Positions 24,949-32,972 of a DNA stretch of 64,000 nt are shown here, piece after piece. Under the pieces are notes generated by a model. The model was given only the letters and a program-made list of their open reading frames with translations. It was not told the DNA's origin and ran no database searches. The translations under genes and the position numbers were made by a program. The stretch comes from JANMZO01 sp963763135 (GTDB lineage Bacteria; Actinomycetota; Acidimicrobiia; Acidimicrobiales; JANYDT01): assembly GCA_963763135.1 (NCBI GenBank), contig CAVXNJ010000013.1, positions 62,001 to 126,000 of the forward strand, in the 5' to 3' direction. Each line of letters opens with the position of its first letter. The stretch's first letter is position 1.

Positions 24949-25761
24949 ATGAGCGCTACCGGTTTGCAGATCAAGGACGTCGCTGAGCGGTCGGGGTTTA
25001 GCGCGGCGACGTTGCGGTACTACGAGGACATCGGGTTGCTGGCGCCGGCGGCGCGTACCGCGTCGGGGTACCGGGTCTATGACGAATCGGCGATCGAGCG
25101 GCTGGCTTTCATCGGCCGGGCCAAGCAGCTGGGGTGTTCTCTCGAGGAGATCGCTGATCTCAACACTGCTTGGGATGGTGGTGAGTGCGGCCCGGTCCAG
25201 GTCCGGCTACGGAGCTTGGTGACAGACAAGATCGGCCTGGCCCGCCGCCAGGTCGCCGAGTTGTTGACGCTCACCGCGGAGCTCGAACAGGCACGTGCGG
25301 CCCTTGGTGGTCACCGGCCCGCTGGTCCGTGTGATGCCGAGTGCGGCTGTCTCAACGCCGCGTCGGTACCACCGGGCACGCCGGTGTCCGCCGCGTCGAC
25401 GGTCACGGCGGGGCCGTCGAACCGTCAGACCGTGACCTTGATCGCCAAACCGACGATGCCTGCGGAGCCGGTGCCGATCGCGTGCACGCTCGGTCCGGGA
25501 ACGATGCGTACCCGACTCGACGAGTGGCAGGCGCTCCTCGCACATGTCCGGGAACGAGTCGCCATCAACAGCGGTCTGCGGCTCGTGTTCGATGCCACTG
25601 TTCCAGTCGACGAGTTGATGCGATTGAGCACCGCAGAGCAAGACTGCTGTCAGTTCTTCTCGTTCGCGATCACCATCGACGCCCGCGGGATCGCGCTCGA
25701 AGTCAGCGCACCCGACGATGCAAACGCCGTGGTGCACGCCTTGTTCGGTGGTGCCCAGTGA
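24949..25761 (+). CDS. MerR-family metal regulator with extra C-terminal domain
   Basis: 270 residues, about twice a normal MerR. Residues 5-75 are the MerR winged helix (IKDVAERSGFSAATLRYYED, RTASGYRVYDESAIERLAFI), then the dimerisation helix (about 85-122). Metal ligands are C80 and the C-terminal loop C128-x3-C132-x-C134 (PCDAECGC), as in CadR/PbrR/MerR-type sensors. Residues 155-270 are an additional domain with CTLGPGTMRTRLDEWQALL and EQDCCQFFSF, giving a further CC pair; I do not know its function. It heads four genes joined by 4-bp overlaps. The inducing metal cannot be told, but Hg, Cd, Pb or Zn is likely. Confidence 0.85.
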   Translation: MSATGLQIKDVAERSGFSAATLRYYEDIGLLAPAARTASGYRVYDESAIERLAFIGRAKQLGCSLEEIADLNTAWDGGECGPVQVRLRSLVTDKIGLARRQVAELLTLTAELEQARAALGGHRPAGPCDAECGCLNAASVPPGTPVSAASTVTAGPSNRQTVTLIAKPTMPAEPVPIACTLGPGTMRTRLDEWQALLAHVRERVAINSGLRLVFDATVPVDELMRLSTAEQDCCQFFSFAITIDARGIALEVSAPDDANAVVHALFGGAQ

Positions 25762-26042
25762 GCGCCAAGAACGAAACGGCTGCGGCAGTCGGTGTCGGCG
25801 CAGTGGCGTGCGCAGCGTGTTGCGCCGCGCCGATCCTCGGAGCCTTGAGCGCGCTCGGGATCGGGACCGTGGCCGGCACCGCGGTCTTCGGTGCCGGAGC
25901 GCTGGTCGTCGCAGCGATCGTCGCTGTGGTGCTGGTTGGCCGTCGACGAGCCAAGCGTCACTCCTGTGCTGCGGACTCGTCATGTTGTGAGCCGCCGGCT
26001 GAAGTGCCGGTTGCCATCACGGCGAGCCGAAGCCATCAGTGA
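25758..26042 (+). CDS. Small membrane protein with Cys motif
   Basis: 94 residues from the GTG at 25758 (GTGA overlap with the MerR stop). Two hydrophobic segments span about residues 10-35 and 38-60. ACAACCAAP (about 17-25) places three cysteines in the first membrane helix, reminiscent of MerT/MerC mercury transporters, and the tail has SCAADSSCCEPP. A metal-uptake or metal-relay role in the MerR operon is plausible but inferred from position and cysteines only. Confidence 0.65.
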   Translation: MSAKNETAAAVGVGAVACAACCAAPILGALSALGIGTVAGTAVFGAGALVVAAIVAVVLVGRRRAKRHSCAADSSCCEPPAEVPVAITASRSHQ

Positions 26043-26452
26043 GCACCGCGAACGGTGCGATCGTGCCGGCGCTCGTGGGGAGGGCACGTCCGTACGAGAC
26101 GATCGCCAACATGCACCTCCTCGTCGACAAGACCACCGACGTGTCATTCCCGAGTGACCATGCCGTCATCGTCGGTGCCGTCGCCGCCGGTCTGTTCCTC
26201 CTCAACCGCTGCCTCGGACTGGTTGCCATTGCTGCCGCGTTTGCAATGGCCTTCGCGCGTGTCTATGTCGGCGCGCACTACCCGGGCGAGGTGGCGGCGG
26301 GACTCGTCCTCGGCGCGGCCATCACTGTGGTGCTCGCAAGGATCGCTCGACGGATCCTGGAACCGTTGCTAGTCGCACTGGTGAAGACCCCCATGCGGCC
26401 ACTGGTCACCGCCACGACGGCTGACCCGCTGGTGGTGCAGGGCCACCCGTGA
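26039..26452 (+). CDS. PAP2-family phosphatase, N-terminally short
   Basis: 137 residues with all three PAP2 active-site motifs: VGRARPYE (motif 1 end), SFPSDHA (motif 2, His about 41) and RVYVGAHYPGEV (motif 3, His about 80). These enzymes dephosphorylate lipid phosphates such as undecaprenyl diphosphate. Full-length relatives have about 60-80 more N-terminal residues with two or more membrane helices, missing here; the GTG start instead overlaps the upstream stop (GTGA). So this is a 5'-truncated copy that kept translational coupling, or an unusually compact member. Confidence 0.75.
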   Translation: MSTANGAIVPALVGRARPYETIANMHLLVDKTTDVSFPSDHAVIVGAVAAGLFLLNRCLGLVAIAAAFAMAFARVYVGAHYPGEVAAGLVLGAAITVVLARIARRILEPLLVALVKTPMRPLVTATTADPLVVQGHP

Positions 26453-26838
26453 TCCGGGCGCTTCTTATTGGTGCTGCGTGCCTCGTTGGCTCGTGGACGC
26501 TGATGGTCGTTCTTGCGGCACGGCTTCCGCCGGGCGTCGTGAAGGATCTCGCCGGCTTCCTTCCTGCGTGTGTCACCACGATCCGGGTGCTGCGAAAGGA
26601 CCCGCGGGTACCGCGGCGGGCAAAGATCGCCGTCGCGTTCGCCGGTGTTTGGGTGATCTCGCCGATCGATCTCATCCCCGAATTCCTGCCCGTCATCGGT
26701 CCCCTGGACGACATCGTCGTCGTCGCACTGGCGTTTCGTTACGCGGCGCGCCAGATCCCCGCTGACGTGATCTACGAAGCATGGCCGGGCGATCCGAAAC
26801 TCCTCCGCCGCCTCCTGTCCTCCTCAGCGGGTTCGTGA
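26449..26838 (+). CDS. YkvA-like DUF1232 membrane protein
   Basis: 129 residues: one N-terminal membrane helix (about 4-25), then the DUF1232 block with RVPRRAKIAVAFAGVWVISPIDLIPEF and LPVIGPLDDIVVVALAFRY (read as separate segments, about 50-100). SPIDLIPEF and GPLDD are the family hallmarks. Function of DUF1232 is unknown. Its GTG overlaps the PAP2 stop by 4 bp; it is the last gene of the MerR-led operon. Confidence 0.75.
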   Translation: MIRALLIGAACLVGSWTLMVVLAARLPPGVVKDLAGFLPACVTTIRVLRKDPRVPRRAKIAVAFAGVWVISPIDLIPEFLPVIGPLDDIVVVALAFRYAARQIPADVIYEAWPGDPKLLRRLLSSSAGS

Positions 26839-26874
26839 CGCACGGAACCACCCTGACCGCAGCGTCCGCTAATA

Positions 26875-26902
26875 ACTCACGATTCTCTGCATTATCGTGA
26901 GT
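26875..26902. repeat. Third ACTCACGAT inverted repeat
   Basis: ACTCACGAT (26875-26883) and ATCGTGAGT (26894-26902), perfect 9-bp arms with a 10-nt loop, between convergent genes. It could act as a two-way terminator, but its sequence matches the repeats at 21104 and 24682. Confidence 0.6.
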
Positions 26903-26969
26903 AATGTCGTGTTTTAGAGTGTGATTCCGTCACAGTGACGAAATCGCCCCACGATGGCCCCGGCGTTGC

Positions 26970-28487
26970 TCATGTGACGCGGATGATGCCCATCATGCCG
27001 AGGTCTTCGTGGTCGAGGATGTGGCAGTGGTAGACGGTGGTGCCTGGGTAGTCGGCGAATATGAGGCGGATGGTGACGGCGCCTCCGGCGGGCACGTTGA
27101 CCGTGTCGCGCCAGCCCGGATCGGGAGGGAGACCGTCGGTGCGGGTGAGGACTAGGAACGGCCACACATGGAGGTGGAACGGGTGGTCCATCATGGAGCG
27201 GTTCACGATGGTCCAGTCCTCGGTTGTACCGAGTCTGGTGTCGGTGTCGATTCGGGCCGGGTCGAAGGTCTTGCCGTCGATCGTGAACTGCCCGGCCGAC
27301 ATCCCCATTCCCATTCCGCCGAGCACGAGGGTGCGTTGACCATCGGCGCGCCCCAGGCCGGACGCTACGCGTAGTCGTTGGGGGAGTTGCGCTTTGCCGG
27401 CGCCGGCTGTGACATCGAGTCGCAGCAATGATGTCGTACCCGCGGATGCGACTGAGCGTCGTCTACCACCGACGGCCATACCCATACCGATACGGTTAAG
27501 GGTCGTTGCGGTGAGTGTGACGGTTGCTGGCCGCAGCAACGGGACGAGGACTTCGGCTCGTTGCCCGGGGGTGAGCACGATCGTGTCAGCTGCTTGAGGT
27601 GAGGCGAAGCGGCCGTAGTCACTGGCGATGTGATGCATGGCGGCACCATCGACGCGGAGTTCGACGTAACGCGACGCGCAGGCGTTGACGATCCGCCACT
27701 GCTCGACTGTGCCAGCTGCGCCGGTCACCGATGCCGTGCTGCGACCATTCAGAACCACGAGATCACCTTCGCGTCCGAGCACTTGCTGCTGCGCGGTCAC
27801 GTTGAGCACATCGGCGGTGCGCCCGATGCGGGGGTCGCTGACAACTAGCACTCGTTCCGTAGCAGCGGTCAAGGCCGGCTGGTCGTCGATGCGGTCCTCG
27901 ACAATGAGCGCGCCGGCCAGACCGCCCGCGAGTTGTTCGGCCACGAAACCGTGATGGTGTGGGTGGTACCAGTACGTACCGCTCGCGTGATCGGCGGGAA
28001 TCTTGTACGTGTACGTAGCACTGCCACCAGGGGCGACCATGGTGAAAATGTTGTCGCTGCTGCCCGATGGCGAGACGTGAAGTCCGTGGGTGTGCAGGTT
28101 GGTGGGCGTGTCGAGATGGTTCTTCAAGATCACGGTGAGGGTGTCCCCGGCACGGACGCGTAGCGTCGGTCCTGGGGTCGTGCCGTTGTACGTCAGCGCA
28201 TACCGGGTCGTGTTGCCCCAGGGCACCTGTGTTGCCGCCGCGGTGAGGGTCACCGTGAGTACTCCGTTGCGTGAGCGCAACTCCGGCGGTGCCCACCACG
28301 ACCCAGCCGCTGCGATCGCGCTGGTGCCGACGGCCGCTGGTGCTGCCGACGCCCACGATGCACGCGGCTTCAACGCTAACGAGGCTGCACCAAGAGTTGC
28401 CAACCGCAGCACGTCACGACGGCTTACGTCACCGGCGAAGCCGGTTTGGGCATGTCGGCCAGGGTCGGCGGCGGGACAAGTACTCAT
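26970..28487 (-). CDS. Tat-exported multicopper oxidase
   Basis: 505 residues. A twin-arginine signal, SRRDVLRLATLGAASLAL (about 22-39), is followed by three cupredoxin domains. All copper sites are seen: HTHGLH (about 130), YWYHPHHHG (about 170), HPFHLHVWPF (about 436) and YHCHILDHEDLGMM (about 487), the last giving the type 1 Cys and axial Met. Such enzymes oxidise Cu(I) or organic substrates outside the cell and protect against copper. The gene is preceded by the SHOCT gene with a 4-bp overlap, and the pair diverges from the CmtR-type regulator, whose operator may also control them. Confidence 0.9.
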   Translation of the reverse strand: MSTCPAADPGRHAQTGFAGDVSRRDVLRLATLGAASLALKPRASWASAAPAAVGTSAIAAAGSWWAPPELRSRNGVLTVTLTAAATQVPWGNTTRYALTYNGTTPGPTLRVRAGDTLTVILKNHLDTPTNLHTHGLHVSPSGSSDNIFTMVAPGGSATYTYKIPADHASGTYWYHPHHHGFVAEQLAGGLAGALIVEDRIDDQPALTAATERVLVVSDPRIGRTADVLNVTAQQQVLGREGDLVVLNGRSTASVTGAAGTVEQWRIVNACASRYVELRVDGAAMHHIASDYGRFASPQAADTIVLTPGQRAEVLVPLLRPATVTLTATTLNRIGMGMAVGGRRRSVASAGTTSLLRLDVTAGAGKAQLPQRLRVASGLGRADGQRTLVLGGMGMGMSAGQFTIDGKTFDPARIDTDTRLGTTEDWTIVNRSMMDHPFHLHVWPFLVLTRTDGLPPDPGWRDTVNVPAGGAVTIRLIFADYPGTTVYHCHILDHEDLGMMGIIRVT

Positions 28488-28792
28488 GACCGTGGTCGTT
28501 CGGGACGGGTGTCTCGCAGCACGGTGACACGCTCACGGTATTCCTCGACGCCGATGTCACCACGAGCGAGCCGTTCGGCCAGCACATCCTCGGGGCTCGG
28601 ACGGACATCGACTGCCACGGCCTGCGACCCCGGCGCCGCGGTGCCATTGGCGTGCGGCGCGCGGTGCGACGAGCGCGAAATCATCGTCACGAGCCACACG
28701 ACCAGCGCAACCACAGCCAGCATCATCACGATCATGAACACCCACCCCAACGGCCCGACACCGTGGCCGTTCCAGTCGTCACCTCGCATCAT
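28484..28792 (-). CDS. SHOCT-domain small membrane protein
   Basis: 102 residues: one membrane helix (about 15-40, LGWVFMIVMMLAVVALVVWL) and a C-terminal SHOCT motif, LAERLARGDIGVEEYRERV (about 72-90). SHOCT is a short oligomerisation module found at the ends of many membrane proteins. Its stop overlaps the multicopper oxidase start by 4 bp. A relative is at 51001-51279, next to the cupredoxin gene, so this type of protein is repeatedly associated with copper genes here. Confidence 0.75.
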   Translation of the reverse strand: MMRGDDWNGHGVGPLGWVFMIVMMLAVVALVVWLVTMISRSSHRAPHANGTAAPGSQAVAVDVRPSPEDVLAERLARGDIGVEEYRERVTVLRDTRPERPRS

Positions 28793-28941
28793 CGCCGTGC
28801 ACCTTTCAGGAGGGCATTCAGCTGGCCGGGCATCATCGAGTCGGAATTCCGGGGTGTTCGCGGCATCGTCATGGAACGAGCATGCGCTGTGCCCCCGATT
28901 CCGGTCAGGGGCGAAGGTCCCGAATGTTCGCTCAAGGGCGT

Positions 28942-28965
28942 TATCATCGGCCCATGGCGATGATA
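28942..28965. promoter_or_regulatory. Operator of the CmtR-type regulator
   Basis: Perfect inverted repeat TATCATCG (28942-28949) / CGATGATA (28958-28965) with an 8-nt spacer that contains the ATG at 28954. The left arm doubles as a -10 (TATCAT) ending 6 nt before the ATG, so bound repressor would cover both promoter and start of a leaderless mRNA. Confidence 0.65.
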
Positions 28966-29484
28966 CGAGCGATCGAAAAAGCGAACAGTCCCGGCGGGTC
29001 TCCGACCGAGTTGGCAGCGAAACTGTTTCGTGGCTTCGCAGATCCGACCCGGCTCGCCATCGTCGTGGAACTCCAAGACGGCGAGCGACGAGTCAGTGAC
29101 TTCGTCGCAAAGTTCGCGATGTCGCAGGCAAACGTGTCGGGTCACGTGGCGTGTCTCAAGGAATGCGGACTCCTCGACGACCGGCACGAGGGACGCCAAG
29201 TCTTCTACCGACTCGCCCACCCCGAGATCATCGAACTGCTCGTCGCCGCCGAGCAGCTACTCGAACGAACCGGCACCAGCGTGTCGCTGTGTCCGAACTT
29301 CGCGACACCGCAACCAACCCCAAACTCAACCCCGACCGGTCCCCGCGGGACTCGGCGCGCGACACCCTCCACCCCTCCGAACAGCCCCATGCCGAAGAGT
29401 CCCGCGCTGACCAGCCCCCGTACCGAACAGCACCAGGCCGCCGCCCTGTCGCCGGCCGCACGAAGGACTTCCCGTGCTCGATGA
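28954..29484 (+). CDS. cmtR: ArsR-family CmtR-like Cd/Pb sensor with long tail
   Basis: 176 residues. Residues 15-105 are the ArsR winged helix (FADPTRLAIVVEL, MSQANVSGHVACLKECGLL). C67-x3-C71 in the recognition helix and C113 near the C terminus (SLCPNF) match the C57/C61/C102 ligand set of Mycobacterium tuberculosis CmtR, a Cd(II)/Pb(II) sensor. After residue 118, where relatives end, there is a 58-residue Pro/Thr/Ser-rich tail that probably arose by frame loss. It stands just upstream of a broken P-type ATPase, the same regulator-pump order as at 54475-57064. Confidence 0.8.
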   Translation: MAMIRAIEKANSPGGSPTELAAKLFRGFADPTRLAIVVELQDGERRVSDFVAKFAMSQANVSGHVACLKECGLLDDRHEGRQVFYRLAHPEIIELLVAAEQLLERTGTSVSLCPNFATPQPTPNSTPTGPRGTRRATPSTPPNSPMPKSPALTSPRTEQHQAAALSPAARRTSRAR

Positions 29485-30175
29485 ACCGACCACGAACACG
29501 ACTACGAACACGTGTCGATGTTCCGGGTGGAGGAACTCGACTGCGCCACCGAGGAGAACGAATTGCGCGACGTGCTCACCCCGCTCAACGGGGTCCGACG
29601 GCTCGATTTCGACCTAGTCCGCCCGCCGGGTGAGCGTCACCCAACGACTGCCCTCACCGGCCCCGATCGGAGCAGGCAGCCGCAGCGCCGGGATACGACG
29701 CTGCTCATCGCCACCCCCAGTGAGTCCGCCACCCGACGACCATCGCTGGTCCGCTCCACGATCGTGACCACGGCGGTCGCCGGTCTGCTGGCCGGCTCCG
29801 AGGTGTGCGTCGTCGCCGGTCTCGATGAGCGTTCCATCCTCGTGGCCGTGCTCGCCGTAGCGGCGATAGCGCTCGGCGGCCGTGAGACGTTGCGCAAAGG
29901 TTGTTCAGGCTCTGCGCTCCCGTCGACTCGCCATGAACCTGCTGATGCCGGTCACTGCCATCGGCGTAATGGCCATCGGACGGGTGGCCCGAAGGAGCCG
30001 TGGTGATCTGCGCAGGAGCATTCAGCTTCGCCGAAGTCATCGTCTCCCCGCGGTCGACGCGATCCTGAAGAGCGTCTCCACCATCGTCGTTGCCGCCAAC
30101 GCCCAACTCCTGCGCCGACTCGGCCTCACACCACCCGTCCTCTCCGTCACAGCACCCACGGCGTCGTCAAGGTAA
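29474..30175 (+). pseudogene. Chimeric, decayed P-type ATPase
   Basis: The first part (29512-30006) corresponds to the CadA-type ATPase at 54902: FRVEELDCATEENELRDVLT, then RSTIVTTAVAGLLAGSEV and VLAVAAIALGGRETLRKG. After TGGTGATCTG at about 30009 the sequence jumps to the end of the other pump, the CopB-type ATPase at 52104: GCAGGAGCATTCAGCTTCGC, then SVSTIVVAANAQLLRRLGLT. The phosphorylation, TGES and CPx motifs are all missing and frameshifts are scattered through it. It is a recombination product of two ATPase paralogues, not a working pump. Confidence 0.85.
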
Positions 30176-30300
30176 CGGAGCCCCTTCAACGATGCAACGG
30201 GCGAGAGTGTCTGGTGAACTAGGACGACAATGGTCGGATCCTGAAATAGAAGGACGAAGGTCACTTCTGACGCGATTGGTCGCGTTATACGGTTCATGGG

Positions 30301-30792
30301 ATGCGCATCCGATCCGGAAATCGTGGGGTCCGACGATCTGGCGTGACGGCCCTGTTGGTTGTGGTCTTGCTGCTTGCTGCGGCGGCGTGTTCTAAGCCGG
30401 GTTTCGTTGGTCCGTTGACGACAACGGGTGATCCGTTTGCGCTGCTGTGTGGACCGAAAACGACAACGGCGGTGGAGCAATTGAGACCGATACGGTTGAC
30501 GGCCGCCGAGATTGTCCCCCCTCTTGGTGCGGCCGAGAAGCAACGGACGGGCGATGGCGGATTCTGTAGTTATCCGGTGGGCGACGGGTCTGTTCGGCTG
30601 GAGTTGTCTGAGTCGCCTACCGAAGCTGACGCGGTGAGCCGCTACGAGGTCTTACGTGGAACGAAGAGCCCGGATCGTACGTTGGATGTGACGGGATTGG
30701 CCGATCGTGCTGAATTGTTCCGCGACGGTTCAACGATAGTTCGGCGAAAGAATCGCGTGCTTTTGGTCGATCTTGTTCGCCGTCCCTGGTAA
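30301..30792 (+). CDS. Lipoprotein, function unknown
   Basis: 163 residues with a lipoprotein signal: basic N terminus, hydrophobic stretch, lipobox LAAAACS (Cys about residue 30). The mature part has two further cysteines (CGPKTTT and FCSYP) and resembles the DUF3558-type surface lipoproteins of actinobacteria, a weak match. It is followed by about 200 bp before the next gene and is probably its own unit. Confidence 0.7.
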   Translation: MRIRSGNRGVRRSGVTALLVVVLLLAAAACSKPGFVGPLTTTGDPFALLCGPKTTTAVEQLRPIRLTAAEIVPPLGAAEKQRTGDGGFCSYPVGDGSVRLELSESPTEADAVSRYEVLRGTKSPDRTLDVTGLADRAELFRDGSTIVRRKNRVLLVDLVRRPW

Positions 30793-31001
30793 TCGACAAT
30801 GCCGGCACCGCGTTGGCCTTCTTTTTCTCCAGGGCCTCTGCCACGACTGACTGCCACGACCAACTGCCACGCTTGGTGGCCACGACGTCGGTGCTGTGAG
30901 GACGGGGCTGTGATTTCATCCGTTCGATTCGGTCCACACGGGCGGGGCTGATTCGAGGCGGTTTGCCTCCTCGGGTTGTTGGCGGGGCTACGCTGGTTGC
31001 G
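30793..31001. other. Intergenic region
   Basis: No gene or hairpin is convincing. TACGCT at 30989-30994 ends 7 nt before the ATG at 31002 and may be the -10 of a leaderless transcript for the next gene. Confidence 0.3.
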
Positions 31002-31310
31002 ATGTCGCTTCGTCTTCGGGCCTTGGTGACGGTCGCCATGTTGGTGATCGGGGCGTTGGCGTGGTCGAACGCGGCTTCGGCCGGTTCTTCGCACCGGGTT
31101 GTTTCGAAGTCGGCGTGTGAAGTGGTGCACTGCGACGCTCCTGCGCCCGATACGTGTCGGATGGCTTGTCCGCATGCACCCCGGCTCGCGCCGGAGTCGA
31201 CGTCGTTGACACTCCAGGCTCTCTCGCTACGCGACGTGGATTTTGGCGTCACGGTTTCAGTGGCGAGTCTTCTCACTCTTTCCGAACGGCTCGACAGACC
31301 TCCTCGGTAG
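31002..31310 (+). CDS. Small exported Cys-rich protein
   Basis: 102 residues: signal peptide MSLRLRALVTVAMLVIGALA with AASA cleavage site, then ACEVVHCDAPAPDTCRMACPHAP, where four cysteines and two histidines lie within about 22 residues (positions about 39-61). That is a plausible extracytoplasmic metal-binding or disulfide segment. The C-terminal part is unremarkable. No family recognised. It lies 75 bp ahead of the CopC-CopD gene in the same direction and may be the first gene of that operon. Confidence 0.6.
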   Translation: MSLRLRALVTVAMLVIGALAWSNAASAGSSHRVVSKSACEVVHCDAPAPDTCRMACPHAPRLAPESTSLTLQALSLRDVDFGVTVSVASLLTLSERLDRPPR

Positions 31311-31385
31311 GCACGCGTCCACGCTCAGCGTGGTGTTCGTGTCCGTTACGAGATCCCGACACTGGTCGGGGGGTCTGGAGTTTCT

Positions 31386-32972
31386 GTGTATTGGTGTGTT
31401 CGTGTTGTCGTTCGTCTGTTCCGTTGGTTAGCGGTTGGTTTTCTCGCGGTCATCCTCGCTGTGGTGGTGGCTTCCCCTTCGCTTGCGCATGCAAATTTGG
31501 ACACGGTCGCGCCGGCCAATGAGTCCGTGGCTGCGTCGATGCCGACGGAAGTCGTGTTGCGTTTCGATGAGCCGGTCACGCTCGATTTGGGTGCCGGGAT
31601 TCGGGTGTTCGGTCCGAAAGGTCAGCGGGTTGATCGCCCGGTTTCGCGTCTACGAGACCTTGGAAAAGCGGTTGCTGTTGCGGTAGATGATGCCGGGCCG
31701 GGTACGTACACGGTGGCGTGGCGGGTTGTTTCGGAAGACGCGCATGTGCTTCGTGGTTCGTCGGTTTTTCATGTGCGGGTCGAGACGGGCGCGGTCGACA
31801 CCACGGTGAAGTCGTCCCCGGTTGTTTCGTTCGCTGGTGGGTTTGCTCGCTTTTTGGTGGTTTGCGCCGCGACCCTGCTCCTTGGATCCGCGATTTTCGC
31901 GATGTTCGTTTTGGGGTCGGGCGGACAAGGCGCGTTGCGTGTTGTCGTGTCTGTTGGGGCGGTGATGCTCCTGATTGGTGCGGTCGTGCGGTTTGGTGTC
32001 CAGGTCGCGTCGGCGTCGGGCCGGGGGTTGTTTGACGCATTCGGATTGTGGGGTGAGGCGGTGTCTTCAACCCGGCCCGGCTCGTTGGACGCGTTCCGCA
32101 TTGGGGCTGCGGTGATTGCGGTGTTGGGTGGATTCCGATGGTCACACCGTGAAGGTCCGAGGCTCGTGGCGATTGGTGCGATGGGTTCGATCGTCGCGAA
32201 TTCGTTGGGTGGTCATGCGTGGACGGCCGCATCGCGGGGATCGACGGTGGCCGCTGATGTTGCCCATCAAGTGGCGGCGGGCGCTTGGGCGGGTGGAGTT
32301 GTCGCGTTACTCGTAGTGTTGCGGGTGACCGATGATCGACGCGACGAGTTCGTCGCCGGGTTCGGACGGGTCGCGCTTGGCGCAGCGGGGTTGTTGTTCG
32401 CAACCGGTGTGTGGGGCTCCTATGCGCAGGTCGGAGCGTTCAATTCGTTTGTGTCGACCGGATATGGGCGGCTCGTGCTCGCAAAGATCGCGGGGTTCGC
32501 GGTCATGGGGGCACTGGGTTGGATGAACCGTCAGCGCTTGCGGTCCGCGGTCGTCAACGCGCAGCGCACGATGCGTTTCGAGGTGATCGCGGCCCTGGTC
32601 GTTATCGGGGTGACGGCGTCGTTGGTCGGGTCAGTCCCGGCCCGTGCTGGTTCCCGGGAGCCGTTCTATACGCGCGTCGAGACGCCCACGATGGCCATCG
32701 ATGTCACCGTTCTCCCGGCGACTGTCGGCTTGAACACGATGCATTTGTACTTCTACGACACGTTGGGAAACCCGGACGGTATTGATGTCGCCACGGCGTC
32801 GATCTCGATCCGAGATATCCCAGCACGGCGAATTCAGTTGTTCCCGATCACCGGCGACCATTTCAGTGCGGCCGGTTTCACTCTTCCGATGAAGGGCGTC
32901 TGGACGTTGACCCTCAACACGGTCCGCCGAGGAAAAGCGGACACATTTACCTTGGAGGTACCCGTCAAATGA
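31386..32972 (+). CDS. CopC-CopD fusion, copper import/handling
   Basis: 528 residues from a GTG with GGAG five bases upstream. A signal peptide ends at PSLAHA; the mature N terminus, His first (HANLDTVAPANESV), is the CopC fold, with PTEVVLRFDEPV and the copper-site VSEDAHVLRGSSVFHV. Then come about eight membrane helices of the CopD domain (about residues 155-420) with conserved histidines (GGHAWTA, DVAHQVAAGAWAGG). A C-terminal beta domain (about 430-528) resembles the YtkA/FixH type. CopC binds Cu(II) outside the cell and CopD moves copper through the membrane. First confirmed gene of the long coupled operon. Confidence 0.88.
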   Translation: MYWCVRVVVRLFRWLAVGFLAVILAVVVASPSLAHANLDTVAPANESVAASMPTEVVLRFDEPVTLDLGAGIRVFGPKGQRVDRPVSRLRDLGKAVAVAVDDAGPGTYTVAWRVVSEDAHVLRGSSVFHVRVETGAVDTTVKSSPVVSFAGGFARFLVVCAATLLLGSAIFAMFVLGSGGQGALRVVVSVGAVMLLIGAVVRFGVQVASASGRGLFDAFGLWGEAVSSTRPGSLDAFRIGAAVIAVLGGFRWSHREGPRLVAIGAMGSIVANSLGGHAWTAASRGSTVAADVAHQVAAGAWAGGVVALLVVLRVTDDRRDEFVAGFGRVALGAAGLLFATGVWGSYAQVGAFNSFVSTGYGRLVLAKIAGFAVMGALGWMNRQRLRSAVVNAQRTMRFEVIAALVVIGVTASLVGSVPARAGSREPFYTRVETPTMAIDVTVLPATVGLNTMHLYFYDTLGNPDGIDVATASISIRDIPARRIQLFPITGDHFSAAGFTLPMKGVWTLTLNTVRRGKADTFTLEVPVK

